From positions 1 to 64,000 of the forward strand of contig NZ_JAYLLH010000007.1 of assembly GCF_035818635.1 (NCBI RefSeq): DNA of 64,000 nucleotides, given 5' to 3'. Below the pieces are notes generated by a model that was not told the origin of the DNA, searched no databases, and saw nothing but the letters and a program-made list of their open reading frames with translations. Source of the stretch: Mesobacterium_A hydrothermale. Its GTDB lineage: Bacteria; Pseudomonadota; Alphaproteobacteria; Rhodobacterales; Rhodobacteraceae. The translations under genes were made by a program, and so were the position numbers. Shown one piece after another: positions 32,885-41,498 of this stretch. Position 1 is the stretch's first letter. Every line of letters begins with the position of its first letter.

Positions 32885-35146
32885 GTGGCCACTGGGGCAC
32901 GCACGCTGAATTGGGCGCGGCTGAGCCGTTTGCGGCGACAGCGGCGCGTCCAGAATGCCGTGACATTGGGGCTTGTGATCCTCGGTCCGATCCTGGCCGT
33001 GGCGACGTTTCTTGCGCTTGGTCCGCTGGACCAGGGATTGTCTGCGCTTGTGTTGCGGCTGATCCTGCTGGCGGATTTCGTCTATGTCCTGCTGATCGCG
33101 GCGCTGGTGCTGCAACGGGTGGCCAAGATGGTGGCCGCGCGACGGGCCAAGTCCGCCGGATCGCGGCTGCATCTGCGGTTGACGGGCGTGTTTGCCGTGA
33201 TGGCGTTGTTGCCCACGGTCACCGTCGCGGTCTTTGCCGTGCTGACGATCAACATCGGGTTGGAGACATGGTTTTCCGAACGGGTCCGCAACGTGGTGGG
33301 CGCGTCGCTGTCGGCGGCCGAGGCCTATGAGAACGAACATCGCGCCGATCTGACCCAGGATGCGAAAGCGCTGGCGCAATACCTGAACGCTGCGCGCCGT
33401 GCGACCTTTATCATGAACGACGGTGACCTGCGGCAGGTCCTTGCGCAGGGGCAGGCGCAGATCCAGCGGGGGCTACGCGAGGCCTATGTGATTGACGGCA
33501 CCGGTGAAATCAGGGCGCGCGGTGAGCGTTCCTACCTGTTCGATTTCGAAAAGCCGTCCGACGCCGACCTGGCCGAGGCGCAAGAAAACGGCATCGCGGT
33601 GATCGAGGACTGGGACAATAACGAATTCCGCGCGCTGCTGCCGCTGCGGGCCTTCGTCGACCGGTATCTTTATGTCAGCCGAGAGGTCGATGGCGGTATC
33701 CTGAACCTGCTGGACGACACGCAGGAAACCGCACGGTTCTATCAACAACAGGAAAGCGAGCGGGGTCGGCGGCTGTTCGACTTCGCACTGCTGTATCTTG
33801 GGTTCGCAATGCTGCTGATCATGGCGGCGGTCTGGCTGGGCATGTGGTTCGCCGAACGGCTGTCGCGCCCCGTGGGGCGGCTGACCGGGGCTGCACAAAG
33901 CGTGGGCACCGGGGATCTGGACGTTCAGGTCATCGAGGAAGACGGCGATGACGAGATCGCCATGCTGGGCCGCTATTTCAACCAGATGACCCGGCAGCTG
34001 AAAATCCAGCGCCAGACGCTTCTGGACAATACCCGCCAGATCGAACGCCGCCAGCGGCTGTTCAACTCGGTCCTGACCTCTGTCACGTCAGGCGTCGTGG
34101 GGCTGGACGATCAGGGGCGCGTGACCTTTGTGAACCGGTCGGCGGAACGGTTGTTGGGCTGGCATGAAAACAAGGCCACGGTGCATATCCATGTCGCCGT
34201 GCCGGAGTTTGGCCCGCTGTTTGACAGGGTCCAGGCCGAAGGCCTTGAAATCGCGCAGGAAGAGTTGAAGGTCAGCCGGGAAGGCCGGGCCGAAAACCTG
34301 CTGGTGCGGATGTCCACGCGGCGGCGCGAAGACGGCAGCCTGGAAGGCTATGTGGTGGCTTTTGACGACGTGACCGACCTGGTCAGCGCGCAGCGGATGG
34401 CGGCCTGGGGCGACGTTGCCCGCCGGATCGCGCATGAGATCAAGAACCCGCTGACCCCGATCAAGCTGTCGGCGGAACGCATCCAGCGCAGTTTTGTCCG
34501 GCGGCTGGAACCGCAGGACGCCGAGAAGGTCAGCGGCCTGACCGAACGCATCGTGCGCCAGACCGATGATCTGCGCCGAATCGTGGACGAGTTCAGCAAG
34601 TTCGCGCGCATGCCCGAACCCGAACGCAAGCCCGAAGACGTGGTCGACCTGTTGCGCGGTGTGGTGCTGATGCAGGAGGCCGGCCAACCCGGCGTGCGCT
34701 TCGTCACCGACCTGTGCGCTGACCCGATGCCATCGGAACTGGACGCGACGATGATCGGGCAGGCGCTGACCAACCTGATCAAGAACGCGGGCGAGGCGAT
34801 CGAAAGCCTTCAGGAAAAAGGGGCTCCGGACGGTTTTGCCCCGGAGATCCGCATTCGCTGCGCCGAGGTCGATGGCCGCGCGGAAATCCGCATTCTGGAC
34901 AACGGGATCGGTCTGCCCGAGGACCGGGCGCGGCTGTTCGAACCTTATGTGACCACCCGCGACAAGGGCACCGGCCTTGGCCTGCCCATCGTGAAGAAGA
35001 TTATCGAGGAACATGGCGGCAGCCTGATCCTTGACGATGCGCCCGTTTTCGAAGGCGCGTCCCATGCGGGGGCCATGGCGGTGATCCGTCTGCCCCTGTC
35101 CCCCGCAGCCCCGAAGACAGAAGAAGATTTTGAACAGGCGGTCTGA
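32885..35146 (+). CDS. ntrY: transmembrane sensor histidine kinase NtrY
   Basis: 753-residue inner-membrane kinase paired with NtrX in nitrogen and redox control. It has three to four N-terminal membrane helices (about 25-120), an extracytoplasmic stretch, another helix (about 297-325), a HAMP linker, a PAS domain (about 385-500) and a kinase core with His517 in RIAHEIKNPLTPIKLSAERI. The ATPase boxes are NLIKNAGEAI, DNGIGLPE and GTGLGLPIV. It starts with GTG at 32885 after AAGAGG. The stop is followed at once by the ntrX leader, so ntrYX is one unit. Confidence 0.95.
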   Translation: MATGARTLNWARLSRLRRQRRVQNAVTLGLVILGPILAVATFLALGPLDQGLSALVLRLILLADFVYVLLIAALVLQRVAKMVAARRAKSAGSRLHLRLTGVFAVMALLPTVTVAVFAVLTINIGLETWFSERVRNVVGASLSAAEAYENEHRADLTQDAKALAQYLNAARRATFIMNDGDLRQVLAQGQAQIQRGLREAYVIDGTGEIRARGERSYLFDFEKPSDADLAEAQENGIAVIEDWDNNEFRALLPLRAFVDRYLYVSREVDGGILNLLDDTQETARFYQQQESERGRRLFDFALLYLGFAMLLIMAAVWLGMWFAERLSRPVGRLTGAAQSVGTGDLDVQVIEEDGDDEIAMLGRYFNQMTRQLKIQRQTLLDNTRQIERRQRLFNSVLTSVTSGVVGLDDQGRVTFVNRSAERLLGWHENKATVHIHVAVPEFGPLFDRVQAEGLEIAQEELKVSREGRAENLLVRMSTRRREDGSLEGYVVAFDDVTDLVSAQRMAAWGDVARRIAHEIKNPLTPIKLSAERIQRSFVRRLEPQDAEKVSGLTERIVRQTDDLRRIVDEFSKFARMPEPERKPEDVVDLLRGVVLMQEAGQPGVRFVTDLCADPMPSELDATMIGQALTNLIKNAGEAIESLQEKGAPDGFAPEIRIRCAEVDGRAEIRILDNGIGLPEDRARLFEPYVTTRDKGTGLGLPIVKKIIEEHGGSLILDDAPVFEGASHAGAMAVIRLPLSPAAPKTEEDFEQAV

Positions 35147-35161
35147 GTGACGAGAGGCATC

Positions 35162-36571
35162 ATGAGCGATATTCTGATTGTAGACGACGAGCGCGACATT
35201 CGCGAACTGATCGGCGACATTCTCGAGGACGAGGGGTACACCACCCGGCTCGCGGGGAATTCCACCGACGCCATGGCCGAGATCAATGCAGAGCCGCCGG
35301 CGCTGATGATCCTGGATATCTGGCTGAAGGACAGCAAGATGGACGGGATCGACATCCTGAAAACCGTCAAGCGCGACAACCCCGATGTGCCGGTGGTCAT
35401 CATTTCAGGCCATGGCAACATCGAGATCGCCGTGGCGGCGATCAAGCAGGGCGCCTATGACTTCATCGAAAAGCCGTTCAACATCGACCAGTTGCTGGTG
35501 GTGATCCGCCGCGCGATGGAAGCCAGCCGCCTGCGCCGCGAGAACCAGAAGCTCAAGCGCCGTGAAACCCAGGCCGCGAGCATGGTCGGCGAGAGCGCGG
35601 CGTTCCGTGGGCTGGTGAACCAGCTGGACAAGGTGACGAAATCGAACGGCCGGGTGATGCTGACCGGACCTGCCGGGTGCGGCAAGGAAGTGGCAGCGCG
35701 CTATATCCATTCCAATTCCAACCGTGCCTCGGCCCCGTTTGTCACCGTCAACTGCGCGGGCGTGGCACCGGAAACCATGGAAGAGGTGCTGTTCGGACGT
35801 GAGACCCCCGATCGCGGGGTCGAGCCTGGATTGCTGGAACAGGCGCATGGCGGGGTGATCTATTTCGACGAGGTTGCCGATATGCCGGTTGGGACGCAGT
35901 CGAAGATCCTGCGCGTGCTGGTCGACCAGCAATTCACCCGCGTCGGGGGGCATGACAAGGTGCGGGTCGACCTGCGAGTGATTTCATCCACCAACCGTGA
36001 CCTGCTGGCCGAAATCGACGCGGGGAATTTCAGGCAGGAATTGTACCATCGTTTGAACGTGGTGCCGATCGCGGTACCGAGCCTGGAAGAACGGTGCGAG
36101 GACATTCCGTTCCTGGCCGCCTATTTCATCGAGCAGTGCAACAAGAGCCAGGGTCTGCCGCTGCGCAAGCTGAGCGAAGAGGCGCAGGCGCTGTTGCAGA
36201 CCATGGTCTGGCCGGGCAACGTGCGCCAGCTGAAGAACCTGGTGGAGCGGGTGCTGATCCTGGGCGATGGCTCGGGCGAGATCGCGGCCTCGGAACTGCC
36301 GCAGGAAACCGCGGTGGGGCAGGATGACGACAGCCGCGTGGTGTTGTCGGGGACGCTGGCGACGCTGCCGCTGCGTGAGGCCCGCGAGGCGTTCGAACGC
36401 GAATACCTGCTGACGCAGATCAACCGGTTTGGCGGCAACATCAGCCGCACCGCGAGCTTTGTCGGGATGGAGCGCAGCGCGCTGCACCGCAAGCTGAAGT
36501 CGCTGGGCGTGGTCACCAGCACCAAGGCCGGGTCGCGCGTGGCGCGGCTGGAGGACGAGGTGGTGGACTGA
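35162..36571 (+). CDS. ntrX: response regulator NtrX
   Basis: 469-residue NtrC-family regulator: receiver with Asp52 (LMILDIWLKD), AAA+ domain with Walker A GPAGCGKE (169-176) and Walker B GGVIYFDEVAD, and a C-terminal Fis-like helix-turn-helix (NISRTASFVGMERSALHRKL). The GAFTGA position reads FGRETPDRGVEPG, so the sigma54-contact motif is absent, as known for other alphaproteobacterial NtrX. The ATG at 35162 with GAGAGG upstream is preferred to a GTG at 35147. It is followed by two hairpins that should end the ntrYX message. Confidence 0.95.
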   Translation: MSDILIVDDERDIRELIGDILEDEGYTTRLAGNSTDAMAEINAEPPALMILDIWLKDSKMDGIDILKTVKRDNPDVPVVIISGHGNIEIAVAAIKQGAYDFIEKPFNIDQLLVVIRRAMEASRLRRENQKLKRRETQAASMVGESAAFRGLVNQLDKVTKSNGRVMLTGPAGCGKEVAARYIHSNSNRASAPFVTVNCAGVAPETMEEVLFGRETPDRGVEPGLLEQAHGGVIYFDEVADMPVGTQSKILRVLVDQQFTRVGGHDKVRVDLRVISSTNRDLLAEIDAGNFRQELYHRLNVVPIAVPSLEERCEDIPFLAAYFIEQCNKSQGLPLRKLSEEAQALLQTMVWPGNVRQLKNLVERVLILGDGSGEIAASELPQETAVGQDDDSRVVLSGTLATLPLREAREAFEREYLLTQINRFGGNISRTASFVGMERSALHRKLKSLGVVTSTKAGSRVARLEDEVVD

Positions 36572-36586
36572 CGCGTGGACCGGGTA

Positions 36587-36607
36587 CGGATTTTCTGCGA
36601 AAATCCG
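36587..36607 (+). terminator. first hairpin after ntrX
   Basis: CGGATTTT (36587-36594), loop CTGCG, AAAATCCG (36600-36607), 15 bp after the ntrX stop. A second G/C-rich hairpin belonging to a dispersed repeat follows at once. Confidence 0.6.
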
Positions 36608-36608
36608 G

Positions 36609-36660
36609 TTGGGGGCGCTGCCCCCAAACCTCCGGGATATTTTCGGCAAGATGATGGGAC
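36609..36660 (+). repeat. dispersed hairpin-plus-tail repeat, copy A
   Basis: Hairpin TTGGGGGC/GCCCCCAA (36609-36616/36620-36627) followed by a tail GGGATATTTTCGGCAA then GATGATGGG. The tail is nearly identical to copy B (41371-41406) and, inverted, to copy C. Located between ntrX and trkA. Confidence 0.75.
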
Positions 36661-36759
36661 AGGCCGCTTTTCGGTCCGGACCAGAGCGGCGCATTCCGGC
36701 ATTGACGCTGTTTCGGCGGCCTGTCATTCAGGCAGGCAACAGCACGCAAGGGGCGGTTG

Positions 36760-38136
36760 ATGAAGGTCATCATTTGCGGCGCAGGCCAGGTGGGTTGGCA
36801 GATCGCGCGTCATCTTTCCGGGGAAAGCAACGATGTGACGGTTGTGGACAACAACCCCGATCTTGTGCGCCGGGCCACCGACACGCTGGACGTGCAGGGG
36901 ATTTCCGGCTTTGCGTCCTATCCCGATGTCCTGGACCGCGCCGGCGCGCGGGACGCTGACATGATCATCGCCGCGACCTATTCCGACGAGGTCAATATGG
37001 TCACCTGCCAGGTGGCCCATTCGGTGTTCGACATCCCGCGCAAGATCGCCCGGCTGCGGTCGCGCAGTTACCTGACGGCGATCTATTCCGATCTTTACCG
37101 TCGCGACCATCTGCCCATCGATGTGGTGATCAGCCCCGAACGCGAAGTGGCCGCCGCCGCGCAGCGCCGGCTGGCGGCGCCCGCGACCTTTGACAGCGTG
37201 ACCTTCCTTGACGGCAAGGTGCAGCTGCTGGGCCTGACCATCGACGAGAACTGCCCGGTGGTGAACACACCGCTGCGGCAGCTGACCGATCTGTTTTCGA
37301 CCCTGAGGGCCGTAGTGGTGGGGGTGCGCCGCGACGGGACGTTGTTCGCACCCGAGGCTGGCGACCAGTTGTTCGTCGGCGATGCCTGCTATGTCATTGC
37401 CCATGCCGATGACATCCGCCGCACGATGGAGGTCTTCGGCAAGACCGTGCGCAAGCAGGAACGGGTGGTGATCATCGGCGGCGGCAACGTCGGGCTGATG
37501 GTCGCGCGCGAGCTGGAAAGCCGCGCCGACCGGGTGCGGGTCAAGGTGATCGAACGCAACCGCAAGGTGGCCGAACACGCCGCGGAGGCGCTGGAACGGA
37601 CGATCGTGCTGCATGGCGACGGGCTGAATACGGAACTGCTGGCCGAGGCCAATATCGAGCGTGCCGACGCCGTGCTTTGCGTGACCGACGACGACAAGGT
37701 CAACATGCTGGCCGCGGTGCGTGCGAAAGCCGAAGGTTGTCCCTATGCCATCGCGTTGATCAACGACCCGACGCTGGTGCCGTTGATCGACAGCCTTGGG
37801 ATCGACGCCTATATCAACCCGCGCGCCACTACCGTCAGCTCTATCTTGCGCCACATCCGCCACGGTCGGGTGCGCGCGGTCTATTCCATTGGCGATGCCG
37901 AGGCCGAGGTGATCGAGGCGGAGGTTCTGTCGACCTCTCCGATCGCGGGGCAGCGCATCCGTGATACGGATTTCCCTGAAGGTGTGCTTGTGGGGGCGAT
38001 TCTGCAGAACGGCAAGGTCATCAAACCCACGGGCAGTACGCTGATCGAAGAGGGCGATACGATTGTCCTGTTCGCGATGTCCAAGGACGTGCAAGAGGTC
38101 GAGCGGCTGTTGCAGGTCTCGATCGATTTCTTCTGA
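36760..38136 (+). CDS. trkA: Trk potassium-uptake regulatory protein TrkA
   Basis: 458-residue cytoplasmic NAD(H)-binding subunit of the Trk/Ktr potassium system. Two RCK modules are visible, each opening with a Rossmann fold: VIICGAGQVGWQIARHL (from residue 3) and VVIIGGGNVGLMVAREL (about 236). Each is followed by a TrkA-C domain. I start it at the ATG at 36760 with AAGGGG upstream, rather than the preceding TTG. It is three bp upstream of trkH. Confidence 0.95.
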   Translation: MKVIICGAGQVGWQIARHLSGESNDVTVVDNNPDLVRRATDTLDVQGISGFASYPDVLDRAGARDADMIIAATYSDEVNMVTCQVAHSVFDIPRKIARLRSRSYLTAIYSDLYRRDHLPIDVVISPEREVAAAAQRRLAAPATFDSVTFLDGKVQLLGLTIDENCPVVNTPLRQLTDLFSTLRAVVVGVRRDGTLFAPEAGDQLFVGDACYVIAHADDIRRTMEVFGKTVRKQERVVIIGGGNVGLMVARELESRADRVRVKVIERNRKVAEHAAEALERTIVLHGDGLNTELLAEANIERADAVLCVTDDDKVNMLAAVRAKAEGCPYAIALINDPTLVPLIDSLGIDAYINPRATTVSSILRHIRHGRVRAVYSIGDAEAEVIEAEVLSTSPIAGQRIRDTDFPEGVLVGAILQNGKVIKPTGSTLIEEGDTIVLFAMSKDVQEVERLLQVSIDFF

Positions 38137-38139
38137 ACC

Positions 38140-39657
38140 ATGCGTGTGCTGGCCTCTCTGCCATTGTTCCTGATGCTGATGGGGCTGTTTTCGGTGTCGA
38201 TGGTCGCCCCGGCTGCGCTGGCGCTGGGGCAGGACGGGTTCCACGATGCCCGCAGTTTCTTTTATGCCGGGTTGGGCGGGCTGGTGCTGACCAGCTTTGT
38301 CGGGCTGGCGACGGCGGGCCGCGAAACGCAGCGTAGTTCATTGCGGCAGCTTGTGGCACTGCTGGGGGTTTTCGTGCTGCTGCCGGCCTTCCTTGCGGTG
38401 CCGTTCCACGAGGCGGTGCGGACAACCAGTTTCGTGAATGCCTATTTCGAGATGGTGTCGTCGCTGACCACCACCGGCGCCAGCCTGTTCGAGCCGTCCC
38501 GTCTGTCAGATGCCGAACACCTGTGGCGGGCGCAGGTGGGGTGGATCGGCGGGTACCTGATGTGGGTGGCCGCCGCCGCAATCCTGGCACCGCTGGCGCT
38601 GGGAGGCTTTGAAGTGACGGCTTCGAGCGAGCCGGGGCAGGTGTTGCTTTCGGGAAGTGCACAGGCCGACAGTGCCGATCCGGCGAAACGGCTGCTGCGT
38701 TCGGCGCGGATGCTGGCGCCGGTCTATGGCGGCTTGACGCTGGCATTGTGGCTGATGCTGCTGGTGGCGGGCGATACCCCGTTTGTCGCCCTCTGCCACG
38801 CGATGTCGGTGCTGGCCACGTCAGGCATTTCGCCGGTGGGGGGGCTTTCGGGCAGCCAGAGCGGCATCGCGGGCGAGATGCTGATGTTCCTGTTCATGTT
38901 CTTTGCCCTGTCGCGGCTGACGTTTTCCAATGACACGATGAACACCGGACGTCCGGGCCTGCGCCATGACCCGGAATTCCGCGCCGGATTGGCGGTGATC
39001 GTGATCGTCCCTGCGCTGCTGATTCTGCGCCACTGGGTGGCCGCGTTTGAAACCGGGGACGAAGAGGACCTGGTCGCGCTGGCCCAGGCGCTGTGGGGCA
39101 GCCTGTTCACGGTCATGTCCTTTCTGACCACAACCGGTTTCGAAAGCGTGAACTGGGACGACGCGCGGGGATGGTCGGGGCTGGAGACGCCAGGGATGAT
39201 CCTGATGGGGCTGGCACTGATCGGGGGTGGTGTGGCCACCACGGCTGGAGGAGTGAAACTTCTGCGTGTGCTGGCGCTGTATCTGAACGGCGTGCGTGAA
39301 ATCGAGCGGCTGATCCATCCGTCATCGGTAGGTCGGGCGAACACCTTTACCCGCCGCATCCGGCGCGAAGGGGCCTTTATTGCGTGGGTCTTTTTCATGC
39401 TGTTTGCCATGACGCTGGCGCTTTACACCACGATTTTCGGGCTGATGGGCGTGCGCTTTGAACATGCGATTCTCATGTCGGTTGCGGGGCTGTCGAATGC
39501 CGGACCGCTGGTCACCGTGACGGTTGCGGAACAGCCGCTTGGGCTGCTGGGCCAGCCTGGCTATGTGAAGATGCTTTTCGCCTCGGCCATGGTGCTGGGG
39601 CGGCTGGAACTGTTGGCGATCATCGTGATGTTGACGCCAGATGCATGGCGCGACTGA
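38140..39657 (+). CDS. trkH: Trk potassium transporter membrane subunit TrkH
   Basis: 505-residue inner-membrane potassium transporter with four P-loop repeats. The selectivity-filter segments read SSLTTTGAS, SVLATSGIS, SFLTTTGFE and GLSNAGPL. About ten membrane helices are apparent. It is in an operon with trkA, which gates it by nucleotide binding. The ntrYX-trkAH neighbourhood is usual in this order. Confidence 0.95.
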   Translation: MRVLASLPLFLMLMGLFSVSMVAPAALALGQDGFHDARSFFYAGLGGLVLTSFVGLATAGRETQRSSLRQLVALLGVFVLLPAFLAVPFHEAVRTTSFVNAYFEMVSSLTTTGASLFEPSRLSDAEHLWRAQVGWIGGYLMWVAAAAILAPLALGGFEVTASSEPGQVLLSGSAQADSADPAKRLLRSARMLAPVYGGLTLALWLMLLVAGDTPFVALCHAMSVLATSGISPVGGLSGSQSGIAGEMLMFLFMFFALSRLTFSNDTMNTGRPGLRHDPEFRAGLAVIVIVPALLILRHWVAAFETGDEEDLVALAQALWGSLFTVMSFLTTTGFESVNWDDARGWSGLETPGMILMGLALIGGGVATTAGGVKLLRVLALYLNGVREIERLIHPSSVGRANTFTRRIRREGAFIAWVFFMLFAMTLALYTTIFGLMGVRFEHAILMSVAGLSNAGPLVTVTVAEQPLGLLGQPGYVKMLFASAMVLGRLELLAIIVMLTPDAWRD

Positions 39658-39699
39658 CACGGGTTTGCCGCAAGTGCAAAAATGCTTGATTTTCCACTG

Positions 39700-39753
39700 G
39701 AAACCCGGAAGCCTAGCTTACATAATTGATGCTGAGAGGGCGTACCGGGTTTC
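39700..39753 (+). promoter_or_regulatory. inverted repeat in the hfq leader
   Basis: GAAACCCGG (39700-39708) and CCGGGTTTC (39745-39753) are perfect 9-bp inverted arms around 36 A/T-rich bases, ending 29 bp before the hfq start. If within the transcript they could fold into a long stem-loop. Confidence 0.35.
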
Positions 39754-39782
39754 GGTGCAGTGAAAGAAAAAAGGCAATTTCA

Positions 39783-40022
39783 ATGGCTTCGGACAGACAG
39801 AATCTTCAAGACGCATTCCTGAACCACGTCCGCAAGACGAAAGTGCCGGTGACCGTGTTCCTGATCAACGGGGTGAAACTCCAGGGTGTGATCACATGGT
39901 TCGACAATTTCTGCGTCCTTCTGCGCCGTGATGGTCAATCCCAGCTTGTCTACAAGCATGCCATTTCGACGATCATGCCGGCGCAGCCGATCAATCTGTA
40001 TGACGGTGAAGACAAAGAGTGA
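39783..40022 (+). CDS. hfq: RNA chaperone Hfq
   Basis: 79-residue Sm-like protein that forms hexamers and pairs small RNAs with mRNAs. Sm1 (QDAFLNHVRKTKVPVTVFLINGVKL with GVI) and the Sm2 motif VYKHAIST are intact; the C-terminal tail is short, as in alphaproteobacteria. The ATG at 39783 is chosen because upstream in-frame residues do not fit Hfq. Its stop overlaps the hflX start by four bases (GTGA). Confidence 0.97.
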   Translation: MASDRQNLQDAFLNHVRKTKVPVTVFLINGVKLQGVITWFDNFCVLLRRDGQSQLVYKHAISTIMPAQPINLYDGEDKE

Positions 40023-41293
40023 AAGAACACTCGACGCATGTGACCCGCGCCTGGGTCCTGCACCCTGACCTCAAGTCAGACCGCGAGCGCCGTGATCCGG
40101 GGCCCGCACTGGAAGAAGCCGTGGCGTTGGCCGCCGCTTTGCCGAACCTGCATGTCGTGGGCTCCGAAATCGTGCGCCTGCCCAAGGCGCAGCCGGGCAC
40201 GCTGTTCGGGTCGGGCAAGATCGAGGAACTGAAAGACCGGTTCAGCGAAAACGAGGTTGAACTGGTGCTGATCGATGGTCCGGTGACCCCGGTGCAGCAG
40301 CGCAATCTTGAAAAGGAATGGGGCGTCAAGCTTCTCGACCGGACCGGGCTGATCCTGGAGATCTTCAGCGACCGAGCGGCAACCCGCGAAGGGGTGTTGC
40401 AGGTCGAGATGGCCGCACTGTCCTATCAGCGCACGCGGCTGGTGCGGGCCTGGACCCACCTGGAACGCCAGCGCGGCGGGCTGGGTTTCGTCGGCGGCCC
40501 CGGCGAAACCCAGATCGAGGCCGACCGGCGCGCCATCGACGAACAGCTTGTGCGGCTGCGGCGGCAGTTGGACAAGGTGGTCAAGACGCGGGAATTGCAC
40601 CGCAAGGCGCGCGCCAAGGTGCCGTATCCGATCGTGGCCCTGGTGGGCTATACCAACGCCGGGAAATCGACGCTGTTCAACCGGCTGACCGGGGCAGAGG
40701 TGATGGCCAAGGACATGCTTTTTGCCACGCTGGATCCCACCATGCGGGCGGTCAAGCTGCCAACCGGGCCGGACGTGATCCTGTCGGACACCGTGGGGTT
40801 CATCTCTGACTTGCCGACCGAACTGGTGGCAGCGTTCCGCGCCACGCTGGAAGAGGTTCTGGCCGCGGATGTGATCGTACATGTGCGCGACATCAGCCAT
40901 GCCGAGACCGCGCTGCAAGCCGCCGATGTCGAGGAAATCCTGGCGTCGCTGGGGGTGGACGACAGCACGCCCAGGCTGGAAGTCTGGAACAAGACAGATC
41001 GGCTGGACCCGGAGGCCCGCGCCGCCGCCGAGGCACGGGCGGAACGCGATCCGGGCATCCTGGCCGTGTCGGCGTTGACCGGGCAGGGCGTGCAGGCGTT
41101 CCTGGAGGCTCTGACAGAGGCGCTGGACACGGGTTTGCAGGACGACACACTGAGGTTGGGCTTCGACGAGGGACGCAAGCGCGCCTGGCTTTTCGAGCGC
41201 GGGCTGGTCCTGTCCGAGGTGCAGGGCGAAGACGGGTATACGCTGCAACTGCGCTGGGGCCGCAAGGAGCGCGAGGACTTCGCCCGGCTGTAA
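40019..41293 (+). CDS. hflX: GTPase HflX
   Basis: 424-residue ribosome-associated GTPase. The N-terminal HflX domain (about 1-195, with GSGKIEEL and ETQIEADRR) precedes the G domain with G1 GYTNAGKST (about 209-217), G3 DTVGFISDLP and G4 NKTD. It splits or rescues stalled ribosomes, for example after heat stress, in studied bacteria. It starts with GTG inside the hfq stop. The hfq-hflX pair is a conserved operon. Confidence 0.95.
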   Translation: MKEHSTHVTRAWVLHPDLKSDRERRDPGPALEEAVALAAALPNLHVVGSEIVRLPKAQPGTLFGSGKIEELKDRFSENEVELVLIDGPVTPVQQRNLEKEWGVKLLDRTGLILEIFSDRAATREGVLQVEMAALSYQRTRLVRAWTHLERQRGGLGFVGGPGETQIEADRRAIDEQLVRLRRQLDKVVKTRELHRKARAKVPYPIVALVGYTNAGKSTLFNRLTGAEVMAKDMLFATLDPTMRAVKLPTGPDVILSDTVGFISDLPTELVAAFRATLEEVLAADVIVHVRDISHAETALQAADVEEILASLGVDDSTPRLEVWNKTDRLDPEARAAAEARAERDPGILAVSALTGQGVQAFLEALTEALDTGLQDDTLRLGFDEGRKRAWLFERGLVLSEVQGEDGYTLQLRWGRKEREDFARL

Positions 41294-41355
41294 GCCGATC
41301 CGACCCGCGTGGTTGCGCCGCGCAAGAGCCAAGCGGGCGCGGCTGCGCCGCGCGC

Positions 41356-41406
41356 GGGGGCTCTGCCCCCGGACCCCCGGGATATTTTCGGCAAAATGAT
41401 GGGAAG
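41356..41406 (+). repeat. dispersed hairpin-plus-tail repeat, copy B
   Basis: Hairpin GGGGGC/GCCCCC (41356-41361/41365-41370), then the tail CCCCCGGGATATTTTCGG and CAAAATGATGGG (41374-41403). It lies 60 bp after the hflX stop and may end that transcript. Nearly the same tail as copy A. Confidence 0.75.
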
Positions 41407-41498
41407 GGGCAGGAAGCATTGCCATTGCGGTCAAGCGGTCCTTGCTCCTGCACGGGCTTCCGGCTACGAAAGCCGAAACCACGTTGAAGGAGCCACCC

